From Glutamicibacter ardleyensis (GTDB lineage Bacteria > Actinomycetota > Actinomycetes > Actinomycetales > Micrococcaceae), in the NCBI RefSeq assembly GCF_014644555.1, contig NZ_BMKX01000011.1:62001-126000 (forward strand): 64,000 nucleotides of DNA, written 5' to 3'. The first letter of the stretch is position 1. Every line of letters starts with the position of its first letter. Below, in pieces: positions 43,716 to 53,875 of the stretch. Made by a program: the position numbers and the translations under genes. The notes beneath the pieces are model-generated. The model was not told the DNA's origin. It saw nothing but the letters and a program-made list of their open reading frames with translations, and ran no database searches.

Positions 43716-45017
43716 ATGACTGAGCAGAATTCAATTGACAACCGCATCGCAACTATCGAGAACGACTGGGAGAACAACCCACGCTGGAACGGTGTCACCC
43801 GTGATTACAGTGCCGCTGATGTCGTAAACCTGCAGGGTCGTGTTCAAGAAGAAAACACGCTAGCCAAGCGTGGTTCGGAGAAACTGTGGAAGCAGCTCAC
43901 CGAGGAAACCCCCACCGGTGGTTACACCAACGCACTAGGCGCACTGACCGGCAACCAGGCGGTCCAGCAGGTCAAGGCCGGACTTCGAGCCATCTATCTT
44001 TCCGGTTGGCAGGTGGCCGCGGATGCAAACCTCTCTGGGCAGACCTACCCAGACCAGTCGCTCTACCCGGCCAACTCGGTTCCACAGGTCGTCCGCCGCA
44101 TCAATAACGCCTTGCTTCGCGCAGACCAGATCGAATTTTCCGAAGGCATTCAGAGCGTTGAGGACTGGATGGTCCCCATCGTCGCAGATGCCGAGGCAGG
44201 CTTCGGTGGACCACTCAACGCTTACGAGCTGATGAAGTCGATGATCACCGCCGGCGCTTCCGGGGTCCACTGGGAAGACCAGCTGGCATCCGAGAAGAAG
44301 TGTGGCCACCTCGGTGGCAAGGTGCTCATCCCAACCCAGCAGCACGTTCGCACGCTGAATGCGGCCCGCCTAGCAGCCGACGTGGCGGGAACCCCGTCGG
44401 TAGTCATCGCCCGCACCGACGCCGAGGCAGCCACCCTGATCACCTCGGACGTTGATGAACGAGATCAGCAGTTCATCACCGGCGAGCGCACCGCCGAAGG
44501 TTTCTACAAGGTTCGCAACGGAATCGAACCATGTATTGCCCGTGCCAAGGCCTACGCTCCGTACTCCGACCTCATCTGGATGGAGACCGGAACCCCGGAC
44601 CTGGAGTTGGCTCGCAAGTTCGCTGAGTCGGTCAAGGCTGAATTCCCTGATCAGATGCTCTCCTACAACTGCTCACCTTCCTTCAATTGGAAGAAGCACT
44701 TGGACGATGCAACGATCGCCAAGTTCCAGCGGGAACTCGGTGCGATGGGCTTCAGCTTCCAGTTCATCACCCTGGCCGGCTTCCACGCACTGAACCACTC
44801 GATGTTTGATCTGGCCGAGGGCTACGCCCGAGAGGGCATGAGTGCCTACGTCGAATTGCAGGAACGCGAATTCGCTTCCGAGTCCCGCGGCTACACCGCA
44901 ACCAAGCACCAGCGCGAGGTAGGCACCGGCTACTTCGACAAGATCGCCACCACGTTGAACCCCAACGCCTCCACCCTGGCTTTGGTTGGTTCCACCGAAG
45001 AAGGACAGTTCCACTAA
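43716..45017 (+). CDS. aceA: Isocitrate lyase
   Basis: 433 aa from ATG 43716, normal for actinobacterial isocitrate lyase. The active-site motif KKCGHLGGK is present, along with the substrate/metal segments [30 protein letters not shown] and [10 protein letters not shown], and [11 protein letters not shown] near the end. It splits isocitrate to glyoxylate and succinate, the first step of the glyoxylate bypass needed for growth on acetate or fatty acids. Malate synthase follows after 81 bp. Control by the RamB-like regulator at 38961-40454 is likely from conserved motifs. Confidence 0.97.
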   Translation: MTEQNSIDNRIATIENDWENNPRWNGVTRDYSAADVVNLQGRVQEENTLAKRGSEKLWKQLTEETPTGGYTNALGALTGNQAVQQVKAGLRAIYLSGWQVAADANLSGQTYPDQSLYPANSVPQVVRRINNALLRADQIEFSEGIQSVEDWMVPIVADAEAGFGGPLNAYELMKSMITAGASGVHWEDQLASEKKCGHLGGKVLIPTQQHVRTLNAARLAADVAGTPSVVIARTDAEAATLITSDVDERDQQFITGERTAEGFYKVRNGIEPCIARAKAYAPYSDLIWMETGTPDLELARKFAESVKAEFPDQMLSYNCSPSFNWKKHLDDATIAKFQRELGAMGFSFQFITLAGFHALNHSMFDLAEGYAREGMSAYVELQEREFASESRGYTATKHQREVGTGYFDKIATTLNPNASTLALVGSTEEGQFH

Positions 45018-45040
45018 ATCAGGACCCCTTGGGGCCCTGA

Positions 45041-45072
45041 CGGTGGGGCCGGCAATGACGCCGGCCCCACCG
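45041..45072 (+). terminator. Strong hairpin between aceA and aceB
   Basis: A 13-bp perfect stem CGGTGGGGCCGGC / GCCGGCCCCACCG with a 6-base loop, but no T-run directly after it. It may be a partial terminator or a 3' stabiliser that lets aceA be expressed above aceB. Confidence 0.6.
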
Positions 45073-45098
45073 ACCCCAAACTTTTAAGGAAGAACATC

Positions 45099-46736
45099 AT
45101 GTTTACCCCCACCTCCCTGAACTCGATCCAGATCACCGCTACCCCAGTTCGTTACCAGGAACAGATCCTCACCGAACAGGCGTTGGATTTCATTTCCAAC
45201 CTGCACCAGGCTTTTGAGGGCCGCCGTGTTGAGTTAATGCAGCGTCGTCAGCTGAACCGGGCTCGCATTGCCAATGGGCATGACCCGAAGTTCTTGGAGG
45301 AAACACGCCACATCCGCGAAGATGCGTCATGGCAGGTTGCGCCTATTGCACCGGGTCTTCAGGACCGCCGCGTAGAAATCACCGGGCCGATTGAACGCAA
45401 GATGGCAATCAACGCCTTGAACTCGGGTGCCAACGTCTGGCTGGCAGATATGGAAGATGCTTGCTCCCCTACCTGGCAGAACGTGATCAAGAATCAGGTC
45501 AACCTGTTGCGGGTATTGGATGGGGAACTTGATTTCACCGACCCTGATGGCCGGGAATACAAGCTGAACAGCTACGAGCTGAGCGATCTGCCAACCATCG
45601 TGGTTCGCCCGCGTGGCCTGCATCTGCCAGAGAAGCACCTGCTGATCAACGGCAAGCCAATTGCCGGCGCATTTGTAGACTTCGGTTTGCACTTCTTCCA
45701 CAACGCACAGCGTCTGATCGATTCGGGCCGTGGCGCGTACTACTACCTGCCGAAGTTGGAAAATCACCTCGAAGCACGGTTGTGGAACGACGTGTTTGTG
45801 CTGGCTCAGGAACTGTTGGGTATCGAGCGCGGCACCATTCGTGCCACGGTACTCATCGAGACCATCACCGCCGCATTTGAGATGGAGGAAATCCTCTACG
45901 AGCTGCGTGAGCACTCGGCCGGACTGAACGCAGGACGCTGGGACTACATCTTCTCGATCATCAAGAACTTCCGTTCCCGCGGTCCGCGCTTCGTCTTCCC
46001 AGACCGCGAGCTGGTGACCATGACCAGCCCGTTCATGCGGGCTTACACCGAACAGTTGGTCCGTGCCTGCCACCGCCGTGGGGCTACCGCAATCGGCGGA
46101 ATGAGCGCTTTCGTGCCAAGCCGTAAGGATGCTTCAATCAACCAGATCGCCTTCGAAAAGGTGTCCGAGGACAAGGCCCGCGAAGCCAACGACGGCTTTG
46201 ACGGTTCATGGGTGGCACACCCGGATCTGGTTCCGGTAGCTCGTGAGGTCTATGACCGGGTATTGGGTGCAAATCCACACCAGATCTCCCGCACCCGTGA
46301 GGATGTGGAAGTTTCGGCCAAGGAACTGCTGAACGTGGAGGGCCTGGAAGGTCGAATCACCGAACGCGGTATCCGCGAGAACATCGAGATCGCCATCCGC
46401 TACGTTGAGTCGTGGCTGCGCGGCAACGGTGCGGTGGCACTGCGCAACCTGATGGAAGATGCCGCTACCGCGGAAATCTCCCGTTCCCAGTTGTGGCAGT
46501 GGATCCACCAGTCGGCAATCACCGACACCGGTGAGGTCATCACCCGGGCCTGGATGCACGAGCTGACCGATGAAACCATCGAGAAGATCGAGCGTTTTGA
46601 AGGGGACCGCTTCGAACAAGCGGTAGAAATCTTCGAAGCTTGCGCCCTGCGCGATGACTTCCCCACCTTCTTGACATCCAACACCTACCAGCGTTACCTG
46701 GACACCCCAGCACCGGCCTACGAAATTGCCAGCTAG
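45099..46736 (+). CDS. aceB: Malate synthase A
   Basis: 545 aa, the A-isoform length. AAGGAAG lies before ATG 45099. Key segments: DMEDACSPTWQN (acid base region), VRPRGLHLPEKH, RATVLIETITAAFEMEEILYELREH (metal and glyoxylate site), and YIFSIIKNFR, then MRAYTEQLVRACHRRGATAIGGMSA. It joins glyoxylate and acetyl-CoA to malate, completing the glyoxylate bypass with aceA. Together with ramB the region forms an acetate-use locus. Confidence 0.97.
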   Translation: MFTPTSLNSIQITATPVRYQEQILTEQALDFISNLHQAFEGRRVELMQRRQLNRARIANGHDPKFLEETRHIREDASWQVAPIAPGLQDRRVEITGPIERKMAINALNSGANVWLADMEDACSPTWQNVIKNQVNLLRVLDGELDFTDPDGREYKLNSYELSDLPTIVVRPRGLHLPEKHLLINGKPIAGAFVDFGLHFFHNAQRLIDSGRGAYYYLPKLENHLEARLWNDVFVLAQELLGIERGTIRATVLIETITAAFEMEEILYELREHSAGLNAGRWDYIFSIIKNFRSRGPRFVFPDRELVTMTSPFMRAYTEQLVRACHRRGATAIGGMSAFVPSRKDASINQIAFEKVSEDKAREANDGFDGSWVAHPDLVPVAREVYDRVLGANPHQISRTREDVEVSAKELLNVEGLEGRITERGIRENIEIAIRYVESWLRGNGAVALRNLMEDAATAEISRSQLWQWIHQSAITDTGEVITRAWMHELTDETIEKIERFEGDRFEQAVEIFEACALRDDFPTFLTSNTYQRYLDTPAPAYEIAS

Positions 46737-46870
46737 TCCAGGACAGTAACTCGGCGGTCCGCGCCTAAACTCAACAACTTAATGCGCACTGCCACGAACT
46801 GCGGCATTCATCGGATGGTAACCAGCCCATCCGGGGGATGCCGTTTTTCGTGCGCGGTTAGGATATCTTT

Positions 46871-47911
46871 ATGGCCTTCCAATTTCGTTCCCCCACCGAG
46901 GAGCTTTGGGGCGCCGATGTACTGGGCGCAGATTATGCCAGTCGCAAGCTACCCCTCACGGACGGTTCCACCGCGACATTGATCCGTCACCGTCCGGTTG
47001 GTCGCCGGTTACGCTTTGCCCCACCCTTGCGTGGGTTAGCGATCCTATATGTGCACGGCTGGTCTGACTACTTTTTCCAGACCGAGTTAGCGCAGTTCCT
47101 CACCGAGGCCGGAGCCGACTTCTATGCGTTAGATCTGCGTCATTACGGGCGCAACCTCAGCGCCTCCAGCGTGCCGGGGTTCATCACTAACCTGGAAGAT
47201 TATTTCGAAGAATTTGATGCGGCGCACCGAATTATCTCCAGCGCTCATCCGGGCACACGGTTTGTGATGCTCGGCCATTCCACCGGAGGACTCAGCGCAT
47301 CACTCTACGCGGCGGCGAATCCCACCAAGGTTGATGCGTTGGCGCTTAATAGTCCGTGGCTGGAATTTCAGGCCTCGGAGCTGGGACGCACCGCATTAGC
47401 AAAAATCCTGAAAGCAACCAGCCATCGCAACCCCTACCGAAACCTCCCGGGCATCGACCCGGGGTTTTACACCCGCACGGTATCCAACCGTTTTGAAGGC
47501 GAATGGGATTACAACTTAGCTTGGCGTCCGGCCAACGGTTTTCCCTTGCACACCGGGTTCATCTCCGCGGTATTCGCTGCCCAGGCAAAGGTCAAGAAGG
47601 GCCTGGATCTGAAGCAACCGGTGCTGGTCATGCTTAGCGCCAAAGACTATCTGCTGCCGCGCTGGAATGACGCCGCTAGCCGCTCCGATGTGGCATTGAA
47701 CGTGCAGGTGGTCGCGCAACGAAGCATTAATCTAGGCCGCGAACTGCATTTGGTTCGACTACCCAACGCACTGCATGACGTGTTTCTTTCACCAGTTTCG
47801 ATACGTTCCGACGCATACCTACGGCTGGGATCATGGCTGTCTAACATTAAGAGTCAGCAATCTGACTCGGGTATTGCTCGGGCGGTACAGCGCACCGTAG
47901 AACGCGACTAA
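46871..47911 (+). CDS. Alpha/beta-hydrolase, serine aminopeptidase S33/monoacylglycerol-lipase-like
   Basis: 346 aa. VHGWSDYFFQTELAQFL and DLRHYGRNLSA are typical of lysophospholipase-like hydrolases; the nucleophile elbow is GHSTGGLSASLYA, the acid is in VMLSAKDYL and the His in ALHDVFLS. Probably a cytosolic esterase or lipase; no signal peptide. The stop abuts the stop of the convergent histidine phosphatase gene with no gap. Confidence 0.85.
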   Translation: MAFQFRSPTEELWGADVLGADYASRKLPLTDGSTATLIRHRPVGRRLRFAPPLRGLAILYVHGWSDYFFQTELAQFLTEAGADFYALDLRHYGRNLSASSVPGFITNLEDYFEEFDAAHRIISSAHPGTRFVMLGHSTGGLSASLYAAANPTKVDALALNSPWLEFQASELGRTALAKILKATSHRNPYRNLPGIDPGFYTRTVSNRFEGEWDYNLAWRPANGFPLHTGFISAVFAAQAKVKKGLDLKQPVLVMLSAKDYLLPRWNDAASRSDVALNVQVVAQRSINLGRELHLVRLPNALHDVFLSPVSIRSDAYLRLGSWLSNIKSQQSDSGIARAVQRTVERD

Positions 47912-48484
47912 CTACTGGGTTTTGACAGGCGGTTGTGGCATCTGGTCGTTGACCAGTTTTAGTTCCCAACCATCGATTTCATATTCTAGGATCGCTACCG
48001 ACCCGTTGCGGATAGTGTCCAGCTGGTAACCGGCGAAGTGCGAGAGCGTGTACCGAATAATCGTGCCGTGACAGACTACTGCAACGTTTTTACCCGGGTA
48101 ATCGGAAGCGATCTGTTCGATGGCGCGCAACCCGCGGTCAACCACCGATTCCAAAGATTCGATGCCACCACCGATTTTACCCGGCCAGCGTTGTGCGGCC
48201 TCAGTTTCCAAAACCCCTTCGCCTTCGCCGTAATCACGCTCGATGAGCAGATCATAGGCTGGGCCAAGTTCTAGGCCGAGCCCGTCGGCGATGATCTGCG
48301 CGGTTTCACGTGCGCGGCTTAGTGGAGAGGAAACAATGACGTCCCAGCGTGCGGAGCCAAGGATCTGCACCGCGTCGCTGGCTTGCGCCCGCCCGGTGTC
48401 ATTCAGCTCGATATCGCTACTTCCCTGCAAGCGTCCTTCGAGGTTCCAGCGAGTCTGACCGTGTCTGATGAATCCAAGTTCCAT
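47912..48484 (-). CDS. Histidine-phosphatase-superfamily protein (phosphoglycerate-mutase-like)
   Basis: 190 aa from ATG 48484. The catalytic motif is LGFIRHGQTRWNLEGRLQG, the second catalytic region VSSPLSRARETAQII and the late His is in AVVCHGTIIRYTL. These residues match cofactor-dependent mutase-like phosphatases (GpmB/PhoE/CobC type). Substrate unknown. Confidence 0.88.
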   Translation of the reverse strand: MELGFIRHGQTRWNLEGRLQGSSDIELNDTGRAQASDAVQILGSARWDVIVSSPLSRARETAQIIADGLGLELGPAYDLLIERDYGEGEGVLETEAAQRWPGKIGGGIESLESVVDRGLRAIEQIASDYPGKNVAVVCHGTIIRYTLSHFAGYQLDTIRNGSVAILEYEIDGWELKLVNDQMPQPPVKTQ

Positions 48485-48678
48485 AAGTTCATTCTCCCAC
48501 TCTGCGCCACTGCGCATGCCTGAGATGAGCTATCTCACGATAGATCTTGACCACAAACAACCCCGAGCAACACCGCACAGCACGTAAAATGCTTGAGGCA
48601 CTCGCTGGCTTAAATTCTTTGAATCACGCGCACAGCCACTGATCACATGCACCTCAAACAAGATCCGAGATTTTCATC

Positions 48679-50064
48679 GTGACCGATATTAAGGGCTCTC
48701 TCGCCCGCGGGCTCACGGCCCGCCACATCCGCTTCATGGCACTTGGCTCTGCCATTGGTACCGGATTGTTCTACGGTTCCTCCGCTGCCATCCAGGCCGC
48801 CGGACCGGCAGTACTCTTCGCCTACATGATTGGTGGCGCGGCGGTATTTATCGTCATGCGCGCCATGGGCGAGATGGCGGTGAAGCATCCGGTTTCTGGT
48901 TCTTTTGCACACTACGCGTCGCGCTATCTAGGCCGCTTCGCCGGGTTTGTCACCGGCTGGACCTTCACCTTCGAGATGGCGATCGTTGCCATTGCCGACG
49001 TGACCGCTTTCGGTATTTACATGCGTTTCTGGTTCCCGCAGGTCTCACAGTGGATCTGGGTTCTTGCCGTGGTGCTACTGATCGCGGTCATCAACTTGAT
49101 GAAGGTTAAGGTCTTTGGCGAAACCGAGTTCTGGTTGGCAGTCATCAAGGTCACCGCAATCATTGCGATGATCATCGGTGGCGCGGCATTAATCGTCTTC
49201 GGTTTCACCGCACCGGGTTCGGAAACAGCTACTGGTTTTGCAACCTTAATGAGCGCCGGCACGCTATTTCCTAATGGATTCATGGGGCTACTTCTGTCGT
49301 TCGCTGTAGTGATGTTCGCCTTCGGTGGCATCGAAACCATTGGAATCACCGCCGGTGAGGCCGAAGATCCAGCGAAGTCTGTACCAGCTGCGATCAACAC
49401 CGTGCCCTGGCGCATCCTGCTGTTCTACGTAGCATCGCTTGCCGTAGTCATGATGCTCTTCGACTGGCGTCAGATCGATGGATCAGCCTCACCATTCGTG
49501 CAGATCTTTGATGCACTGGGCCTGCCTGCTGCTGCACACATATTAAATGCAGTGGTTATTACTGCCGCAGTGTCTGCGATCAATGCCGATACCTTTGGTG
49601 CCGGACGCATGATGTTTGCGATGTCACGAGAAGGCCATGCTCCGGCTTCCTTCGCAAAAATCTCCCGCCATGGAGTGCCGTGGATGACGGTAGTCATCAT
49701 GTCCTTGGTGTTGCTGGTCGGCGTAGTTCTCAACGCCCTGCTGCCAGAATCGCTGTTCATGATCATCGCCTCGATCGCCACCTTCGCGACGGTTTGGGTG
49801 TGGATCATGATTCTCACCTCCTACTTGGCGATGCGCCGTGAGGACAAAAAGAGCGTTGCTCTCGAACGTGGATTCACGGTTCCCGGCGGCACCATCAGTG
49901 CTTGGATTGCGTTGGTATTTATGGCCTTTGTGGTCGTACTGCTGGCTTTGAGTGCGGAGACTCGCGTCGCACTTTACGCCGGTGCCGGTTGGCTAGTCTT
50001 GCTTGGTCTGGCCTATAAATTCCTCGTGCGTACACCGCAAGATGAGCTTGCCTCAAGCAAATAA
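48679..50064 (+). CDS. Amino acid permease, APC family (AnsP/ProY-like)
   Basis: 461 aa with 12 predicted membrane helices. The first is [21 protein letters not shown], the substrate-binding unwound helix of the AAT group, followed by [24 protein letters not shown]. The central [24 protein letters not shown] segment is the family signature. It imports neutral or cationic amino acids with protons. Start GTG 48679 has a weak ribosome site. A bidirectional terminator follows. Confidence 0.9.
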   Translation: MTDIKGSLARGLTARHIRFMALGSAIGTGLFYGSSAAIQAAGPAVLFAYMIGGAAVFIVMRAMGEMAVKHPVSGSFAHYASRYLGRFAGFVTGWTFTFEMAIVAIADVTAFGIYMRFWFPQVSQWIWVLAVVLLIAVINLMKVKVFGETEFWLAVIKVTAIIAMIIGGAALIVFGFTAPGSETATGFATLMSAGTLFPNGFMGLLLSFAVVMFAFGGIETIGITAGEAEDPAKSVPAAINTVPWRILLFYVASLAVVMMLFDWRQIDGSASPFVQIFDALGLPAAAHILNAVVITAAVSAINADTFGAGRMMFAMSREGHAPASFAKISRHGVPWMTVVIMSLVLLVGVVLNALLPESLFMIIASIATFATVWVWIMILTSYLAMRREDKKSVALERGFTVPGGTISAWIALVFMAFVVVLLALSAETRVALYAGAGWLVLLGLAYKFLVRTPQDELASSK

Positions 50065-50082
50065 GCTAAACCGTCTATAACC

Positions 50083-50119
50083 AAAAAATCCGCCACGTTT
50101 ATCACCTGGCGGATTTTTT
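50083..50119. terminator. Bidirectional terminator between the permease and the YoaK gene
   Basis: AAAAAATCCGCCA (50083-50095) and TGGCGGATTTTTT (50107-50119): the A-run and T-run allow it to work on both strands of these convergent genes. Confidence 0.9.
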
Positions 50120-50123
50120 GTGT

Positions 50124-50780
50124 TCAGCGCGCGCCGATAATCAGACGTCGTTCACGTATCAATCCGAGGCTCGCCCAACCAAGCATGCCCAGAGCCACCA
50201 ACCATAACGCCGCTAGCCCAAACTGCAAATAGGCAAACGCACCGCATACCGAACCGAGGGTAATCATGGCCCAGAGGATCGCGTAAGGAACCCACAAGGT
50301 TCGATTTGCCCCAGATAAGGCTCCTGCCAGGTGCTGTCCAAGCTTCACCAGCGTCCCGGTCATATAGGTCAACCCCAACGACACTTCCCCGGAGCGGGTA
50401 TAGCTAACGTTGACTGCCCCCATGGCCGCTGCCAGCAAACAAGCCGTCGCTATTTCTCCCGATGATCCCAAAATCGCAGCGACCAATAAGAGCGCCCCAG
50501 ATAGATACATCACCCTGGGCCGCCTGAAGCGCGACGCTTTGGCAGAAATCAGCGTCGCAAGGATCACCCCGAGAACGAAGCTGGCCACAAAACCCATCGC
50601 CAGCAACCAACCATTTACGTCACCAGTTGCAAGTGCAGCGGAAGAACGTGTTGAGTTTCCAGACATAAAGGAGAGGAAATATCCGGAGAAATGCAAAAAT
50701 CCCACACCATCGACAAAACCGGCCATCATGGTGATCCCACCCGCAAAGAAGATCCCTTTATAGCTCAATGACTTGGCCAC
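50124..50780 (-). CDS. DUF1275/YoaK-family membrane protein
   Basis: 218 aa, six to seven hydrophobic segments. The signature segments are GFVDGVGFLHFSGYFLSFMSGNSTR and the second-half repeat GLTYMTGTLVKLGQHL, typical of YoaK proteins. The function of the family is unknown; a small-molecule transporter role has been suggested. Convergent with the amino acid permease. Confidence 0.85.
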   Translation of the reverse strand: MAKSLSYKGIFFAGGITMMAGFVDGVGFLHFSGYFLSFMSGNSTRSSAALATGDVNGWLLAMGFVASFVLGVILATLISAKASRFRRPRVMYLSGALLLVAAILGSSGEIATACLLAAAMGAVNVSYTRSGEVSLGLTYMTGTLVKLGQHLAGALSGANRTLWVPYAILWAMITLGSVCGAFAYLQFGLAALWLVALGMLGWASLGLIRERRLIIGAR

Positions 50781-50871
50781 TTTCCTCCTGACTGCCTCGA
50801 GCTTCGTTTGGCTTCTATCTTGCCACTTGGCTATCGGGAATGTTGCAGGACTCCAAGTCGTTGAAACTTAC

Positions 50872-51528
50872 ATGAGTGAAAAACGAGTCCGTGTGGACAT
50901 CTGGTCCGATATTGCCTGCCCTTGGTGCTTCATTGGAAAGCGCCGCTTTGAAAAGGGTGTCGAAGAATTTGAGTTCTCCGACAATGTGGATGTTTATTGG
51001 CATGCATACCAGTTGGACCCAAGCCTGCCCGAACACTATGACGGTGATGAGGTGCAGTACCTCTCCCAGGTCAAGGGCATGGATCCGGAGCAGGTGAAGG
51101 GCATGTTGGAACATGTCACCGAGCAGGCCGCCGGCGAAGGACTCAACTACAGATTTGACCAGTTGCGTCCGGCTAACTCTTTCACCGCACTGCGCGTACT
51201 TGAGCAGGCCAAGACCGAATCCAAGGGCAATGAGATGAAAGAGACCTTGCTTTCGGCACATTTCGAGCGCGGTCTGGATACCGGAGACCGCCAAGTTCTT
51301 GCCAAGCTCGCTGCGGAGGTGGGACTCGATGAGACCGCTACCGCGCAGACGCTGAGTTCGCAGAAATACGCCGAAGAAGTCAATGCAGATATCGAGCAGG
51401 CTCGTCAGTTGGGCATCAGCGGAGTGCCATTCTTTGTTATTGACGGCAAATACGGGATCTCCGGAGCGCAGCCTGCCGAGGCTTTCACCAACGCGCTAAC
51501 TCAGGTTCACGCCGAAACCGTCAGCTAG
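50872..51528 (+). CDS. DsbA-family oxidoreductase, FrnE type
   Basis: 218 aa from ATG 50872. The thioredoxin-fold active site is IACPWCFIGKRRFE (CxxC as CPWC) and the cis-Pro loop is GISGVPFFVIDGKYGISGAQP. No signal peptide, so it acts in the cytoplasm like other FrnE proteins, which take part in polyketide chemistry or redox stress defence. A further 33 in-frame codons upstream are not supported by a ribosome site. Confidence 0.92.
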   Translation: MSEKRVRVDIWSDIACPWCFIGKRRFEKGVEEFEFSDNVDVYWHAYQLDPSLPEHYDGDEVQYLSQVKGMDPEQVKGMLEHVTEQAAGEGLNYRFDQLRPANSFTALRVLEQAKTESKGNEMKETLLSAHFERGLDTGDRQVLAKLAAEVGLDETATAQTLSSQKYAEEVNADIEQARQLGISGVPFFVIDGKYGISGAQPAEAFTNALTQVHAETVS

Positions 51529-51551
51529 ATTCCACCGGTGCTTCGCTGCCG

Positions 51552-52184
51552 CTATTTTGATTCGGCGCAGCGAAGCTTTCCGGGAGCGTCATTCAACTTG
51601 CGCTCCTTTTCCAGTCCTTCGAACTTGGCACCGACCTCTAAATCTATGCGATCATCGCGGCGGTCTTTGTCAAAGACGAACACCGCACCGGGGACTTGTC
51701 GTTGTATGCTCAGCGCTTGCGCATAACCTTTGGGACCGGCAATCACCGCTCCCACCTCATCGGCGTAGTCACTGGCCGATTCGGTGACCGAGGTAATGGT
51801 GAAGCCGCGCTCCTTAAGACGTTCGGCGGTGGACCCAGCTAATCCTGACTCACCGGTGGTATTCAGTACGCGGACCATCACTGTGCCCGGGTCTTGTACT
51901 TTAAAGTTCACATCAGGGCATACCGGATTTTCGATATTCGCCGGAGCATCGCTTGCTGCCTGTGGTGTTTGGTCTTTATTCCAGGGCCAGTTGCCGGTGA
52001 ATATCAGCACTGAAACCACAAAAACGACCACGACCAGCGAGGCCATGACCGTAAAAACCACGTTCTGTCGACTGCGGCGACGCTTTTTGGCCTGCCCATC
52101 GGATTGAAAGGCCAGCTCTGCTTCGCTGACGATGTGTTGCCCATGCCAGCTGCTCGGATCGCGACGATCCTTCGGCTCGGTCAT
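51552..52184 (-). CDS. LytR C-terminal-domain membrane protein
   Basis: 210 aa from ATG 52184. A basic cytosolic tail (KKRRRSRQN) leads to one membrane helix (about 43-65), then an external part with the LytR_C pattern: VMVRVLNTTGESGLAGSTAERLKERGFTITSV and AVIAGPKGYAQALSIQRQVP. Such proteins are envelope-associated accessory factors of cell-wall polymer attachment. The catalytic LCP domain is absent. It ends 24 bp from the convergent DsbA-like gene. Confidence 0.85.
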   Translation of the reverse strand: MTEPKDRRDPSSWHGQHIVSEAELAFQSDGQAKKRRRSRQNVVFTVMASLVVVVFVVSVLIFTGNWPWNKDQTPQAASDAPANIENPVCPDVNFKVQDPGTVMVRVLNTTGESGLAGSTAERLKERGFTITSVTESASDYADEVGAVIAGPKGYAQALSIQRQVPGAVFVFDKDRRDDRIDLEVGAKFEGLEKERKLNDAPGKLRCAESK

Positions 52185-52250
52185 AAACCCACCTTCCCTG
52201 CGCACCCTTCGGCCTGCGACGTGAGGCTATCTTGAGTCGAAGCCTACCCG

Positions 52251-52550
52251 TTAGCCTTCAAGATCCAATACCCTTGCATGGATTATTGCTCGATGGTGCA
52301 ACGCAGAACGCAAGGCTCGGTGCAACCCATCTTCCAGATACAGAGTTCCCTGCCAGCGCACCACGTGCGGGAACAGATCTCCGTAGAAGGTTGAGTCCTC
52401 GGAAAGCAGTGCCGATAAGTCAAGCACTGTTTTGGTGGTCACCAGCTCGTCGAGTTTCACCTGCTGCGGAGGAATCTCGCTCCATTGCCGAGAGGTGGAT
52501 AACTCATGCGCTGGGTATGGACGCGAATCGCCCACGGCTCGAAAAATCAC
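52251..52550 (-). CDS. Small conserved actinobacterial protein (99 aa), sometimes annotated VapB-like
   Basis: GTG 52550 begins MIFRAVGDSRPYPAHELSTS, then IPPQQVKLDELVTTKTVLDLSALLSEDSTFYGDLFPHVVRWQGTLYLEDGLHRALRSAL. The QVxLDxLxxT and DGxHR segments recall the ParB/Srx-like fold; close relatives in Micrococcaceae are labelled VapB antitoxin, but no VapC toxin is next to it. A binding or regulatory role is more likely than an antitoxin. Function unknown. Confidence 0.65.
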   Translation of the reverse strand: MIFRAVGDSRPYPAHELSTSRQWSEIPPQQVKLDELVTTKTVLDLSALLSEDSTFYGDLFPHVVRWQGTLYLEDGLHRALRSALHHRAIIHARVLDLEG

Positions 52551-52727
52551 TCTCTAAGCATATGTACAACTGCCAGCAAAAACACTTTGCCCTGCGCAGA
52601 ACGCACATTCTTCCACTCTGAAACCGACATGCGAAGAGATAACGGGCCAGACAGCACCCACTACCGAGAAAACCGTTTAGCGAATTGCAATCGCTAATGA
52701 TGGGACTTTGTTAAGCAAAAAGCAAGG

Positions 52728-52783
52728 ATTGTTACGACGGGTGAAACTTGGCGGAACTCGGCGTAACGGACGCTAGTAACAAT
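52728..52783. promoter_or_regulatory. Inverted repeat before the 2-oxoglutarate oxygenase gene
   Basis: ATTGTTAC (52728-52735) and GTAACAAT (52776-52783) are exact complements 40 bp apart, in the 130 bp before the gene at 52810. They may be paired half-sites for a looping regulator or flank the promoter. Confidence 0.35.
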
Positions 52784-52809
52784 TGTGTTTTTGGGTGCAC
52801 GCTTGATGT

Positions 52810-53850
52810 ATGAACAACGTAGTCACCGAGATCCCAGTCCTCGATATCTCTACCGCACGTAACGTCGATGGAAGCTTTAATGAAGCCTTCGTAGCAGCGC
52901 TACGCGATGCTGCGCATCGCGTAGGTTTCTTTCAGATCGTGGGTTACGGTTCCAAGGAAAACCAGGATCAGGAACTCTTAGACACCATTGCGGAGTTCTT
53001 CAAAAAACCAGTCGAAGAGAAGATCAAGCTCGACAACCGAAACAGTGCCCAGTTCCGCGGTTACACCCGCATGGGCACCGAGATCACCCGGGGCCGCGCA
53101 GACGCCCGCGAACAGATTGATTACGGTCCGGCACGTGAGACTCTCTCCGAGGTGCCGAGCGACAAGCCATTCTTGAATCTACAGGGGCCGAACCAGTTCC
53201 CAGAAGATTTCCCACAGCTCGAGGAACGAGCCATGCAGTGGGCGGAACTGATGAATCAGACCGGTCACGAATTACTCTCTGCGCTTGCCGTTGGTATGGG
53301 GCTTCCCGAAGATCATTTTGATGAACCCTTCGCTAAGACTCCCTCGTGGATGGGCAAACTAGTACATTATGTCTCAGGCGACGTGGTTCCGGAGTCCGGC
53401 AACCAAGGCGTGGGTCTGCATGCTGACTACGGTTTTGTAACCCTGCTATTGCAAGACCAAGTTGGTGGCCTGCAGGTGCAGCCATACGGCCAAGAAGAGT
53501 GGATTGCGGTGCCACCTACCCCCGGCGCTTTAGTGGTCAACCTCGGCGAAATGCTCGAAGTAGCCACCGATGGATACCTGATGGCAACCATTCACCGGGT
53601 GATCGCTCCGCCAGCCGGCGTGGACCGTTACTCCGTACCGTTCTTCTATTCCCCACGTTTAGATGCGGTGATCGACAAGGTGCAGCTACCGGCAGCGCTT
53701 GCAGCGCAAGCGCGTGGAATCTCCGATGATCCACAGAACCCGATGCTCGCTTCGTATGGTGCCAATGTGCTCAAGGGTTGGTTGCGCGCTCACCCACAAA
53801 CCGCTGCAATTCATTACCCAGAATTGAGCAGCCCAAAGGCATCTGTCTAG
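52810..53850 (+). CDS. Fe(II)/2-oxoglutarate-dependent oxygenase, isopenicillin-N-synthase family
   Basis: 346 aa. An N-terminal DIOX_N domain (IPVLDISTARN, then AHRVGFFQIVGYG) precedes the double-stranded helix with metal ligands HxD in GVGLHADYGFVTLL and the distal His in MATIHRVIAPP. The 2-oxoglutarate Arg is in RYSVPFFYSP (RxS). The substrate is unknown; family members hydroxylate or desaturate small molecules, including flavonoids and antibiotics. The start has no clear ribosome site. Followed by a terminator. Confidence 0.92.
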   Translation: MNNVVTEIPVLDISTARNVDGSFNEAFVAALRDAAHRVGFFQIVGYGSKENQDQELLDTIAEFFKKPVEEKIKLDNRNSAQFRGYTRMGTEITRGRADAREQIDYGPARETLSEVPSDKPFLNLQGPNQFPEDFPQLEERAMQWAELMNQTGHELLSALAVGMGLPEDHFDEPFAKTPSWMGKLVHYVSGDVVPESGNQGVGLHADYGFVTLLLQDQVGGLQVQPYGQEEWIAVPPTPGALVVNLGEMLEVATDGYLMATIHRVIAPPAGVDRYSVPFFYSPRLDAVIDKVQLPAALAAQARGISDDPQNPMLASYGANVLKGWLRAHPQTAAIHYPELSSPKASV

Positions 53851-53875
53851 TCACGGATTTCCGCTGAAGTGTGAG

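Noticed and set aside
45327-46073. Minus-strand open frame opposite aceB
   Set aside because: Antisense to a conserved malate synthase; no motif or start signals.
52251-52550. VapBC toxin-antitoxin system
   Set aside because: Only the small VapB-labelled protein is present; no PIN-domain toxin adjoins it on either side.
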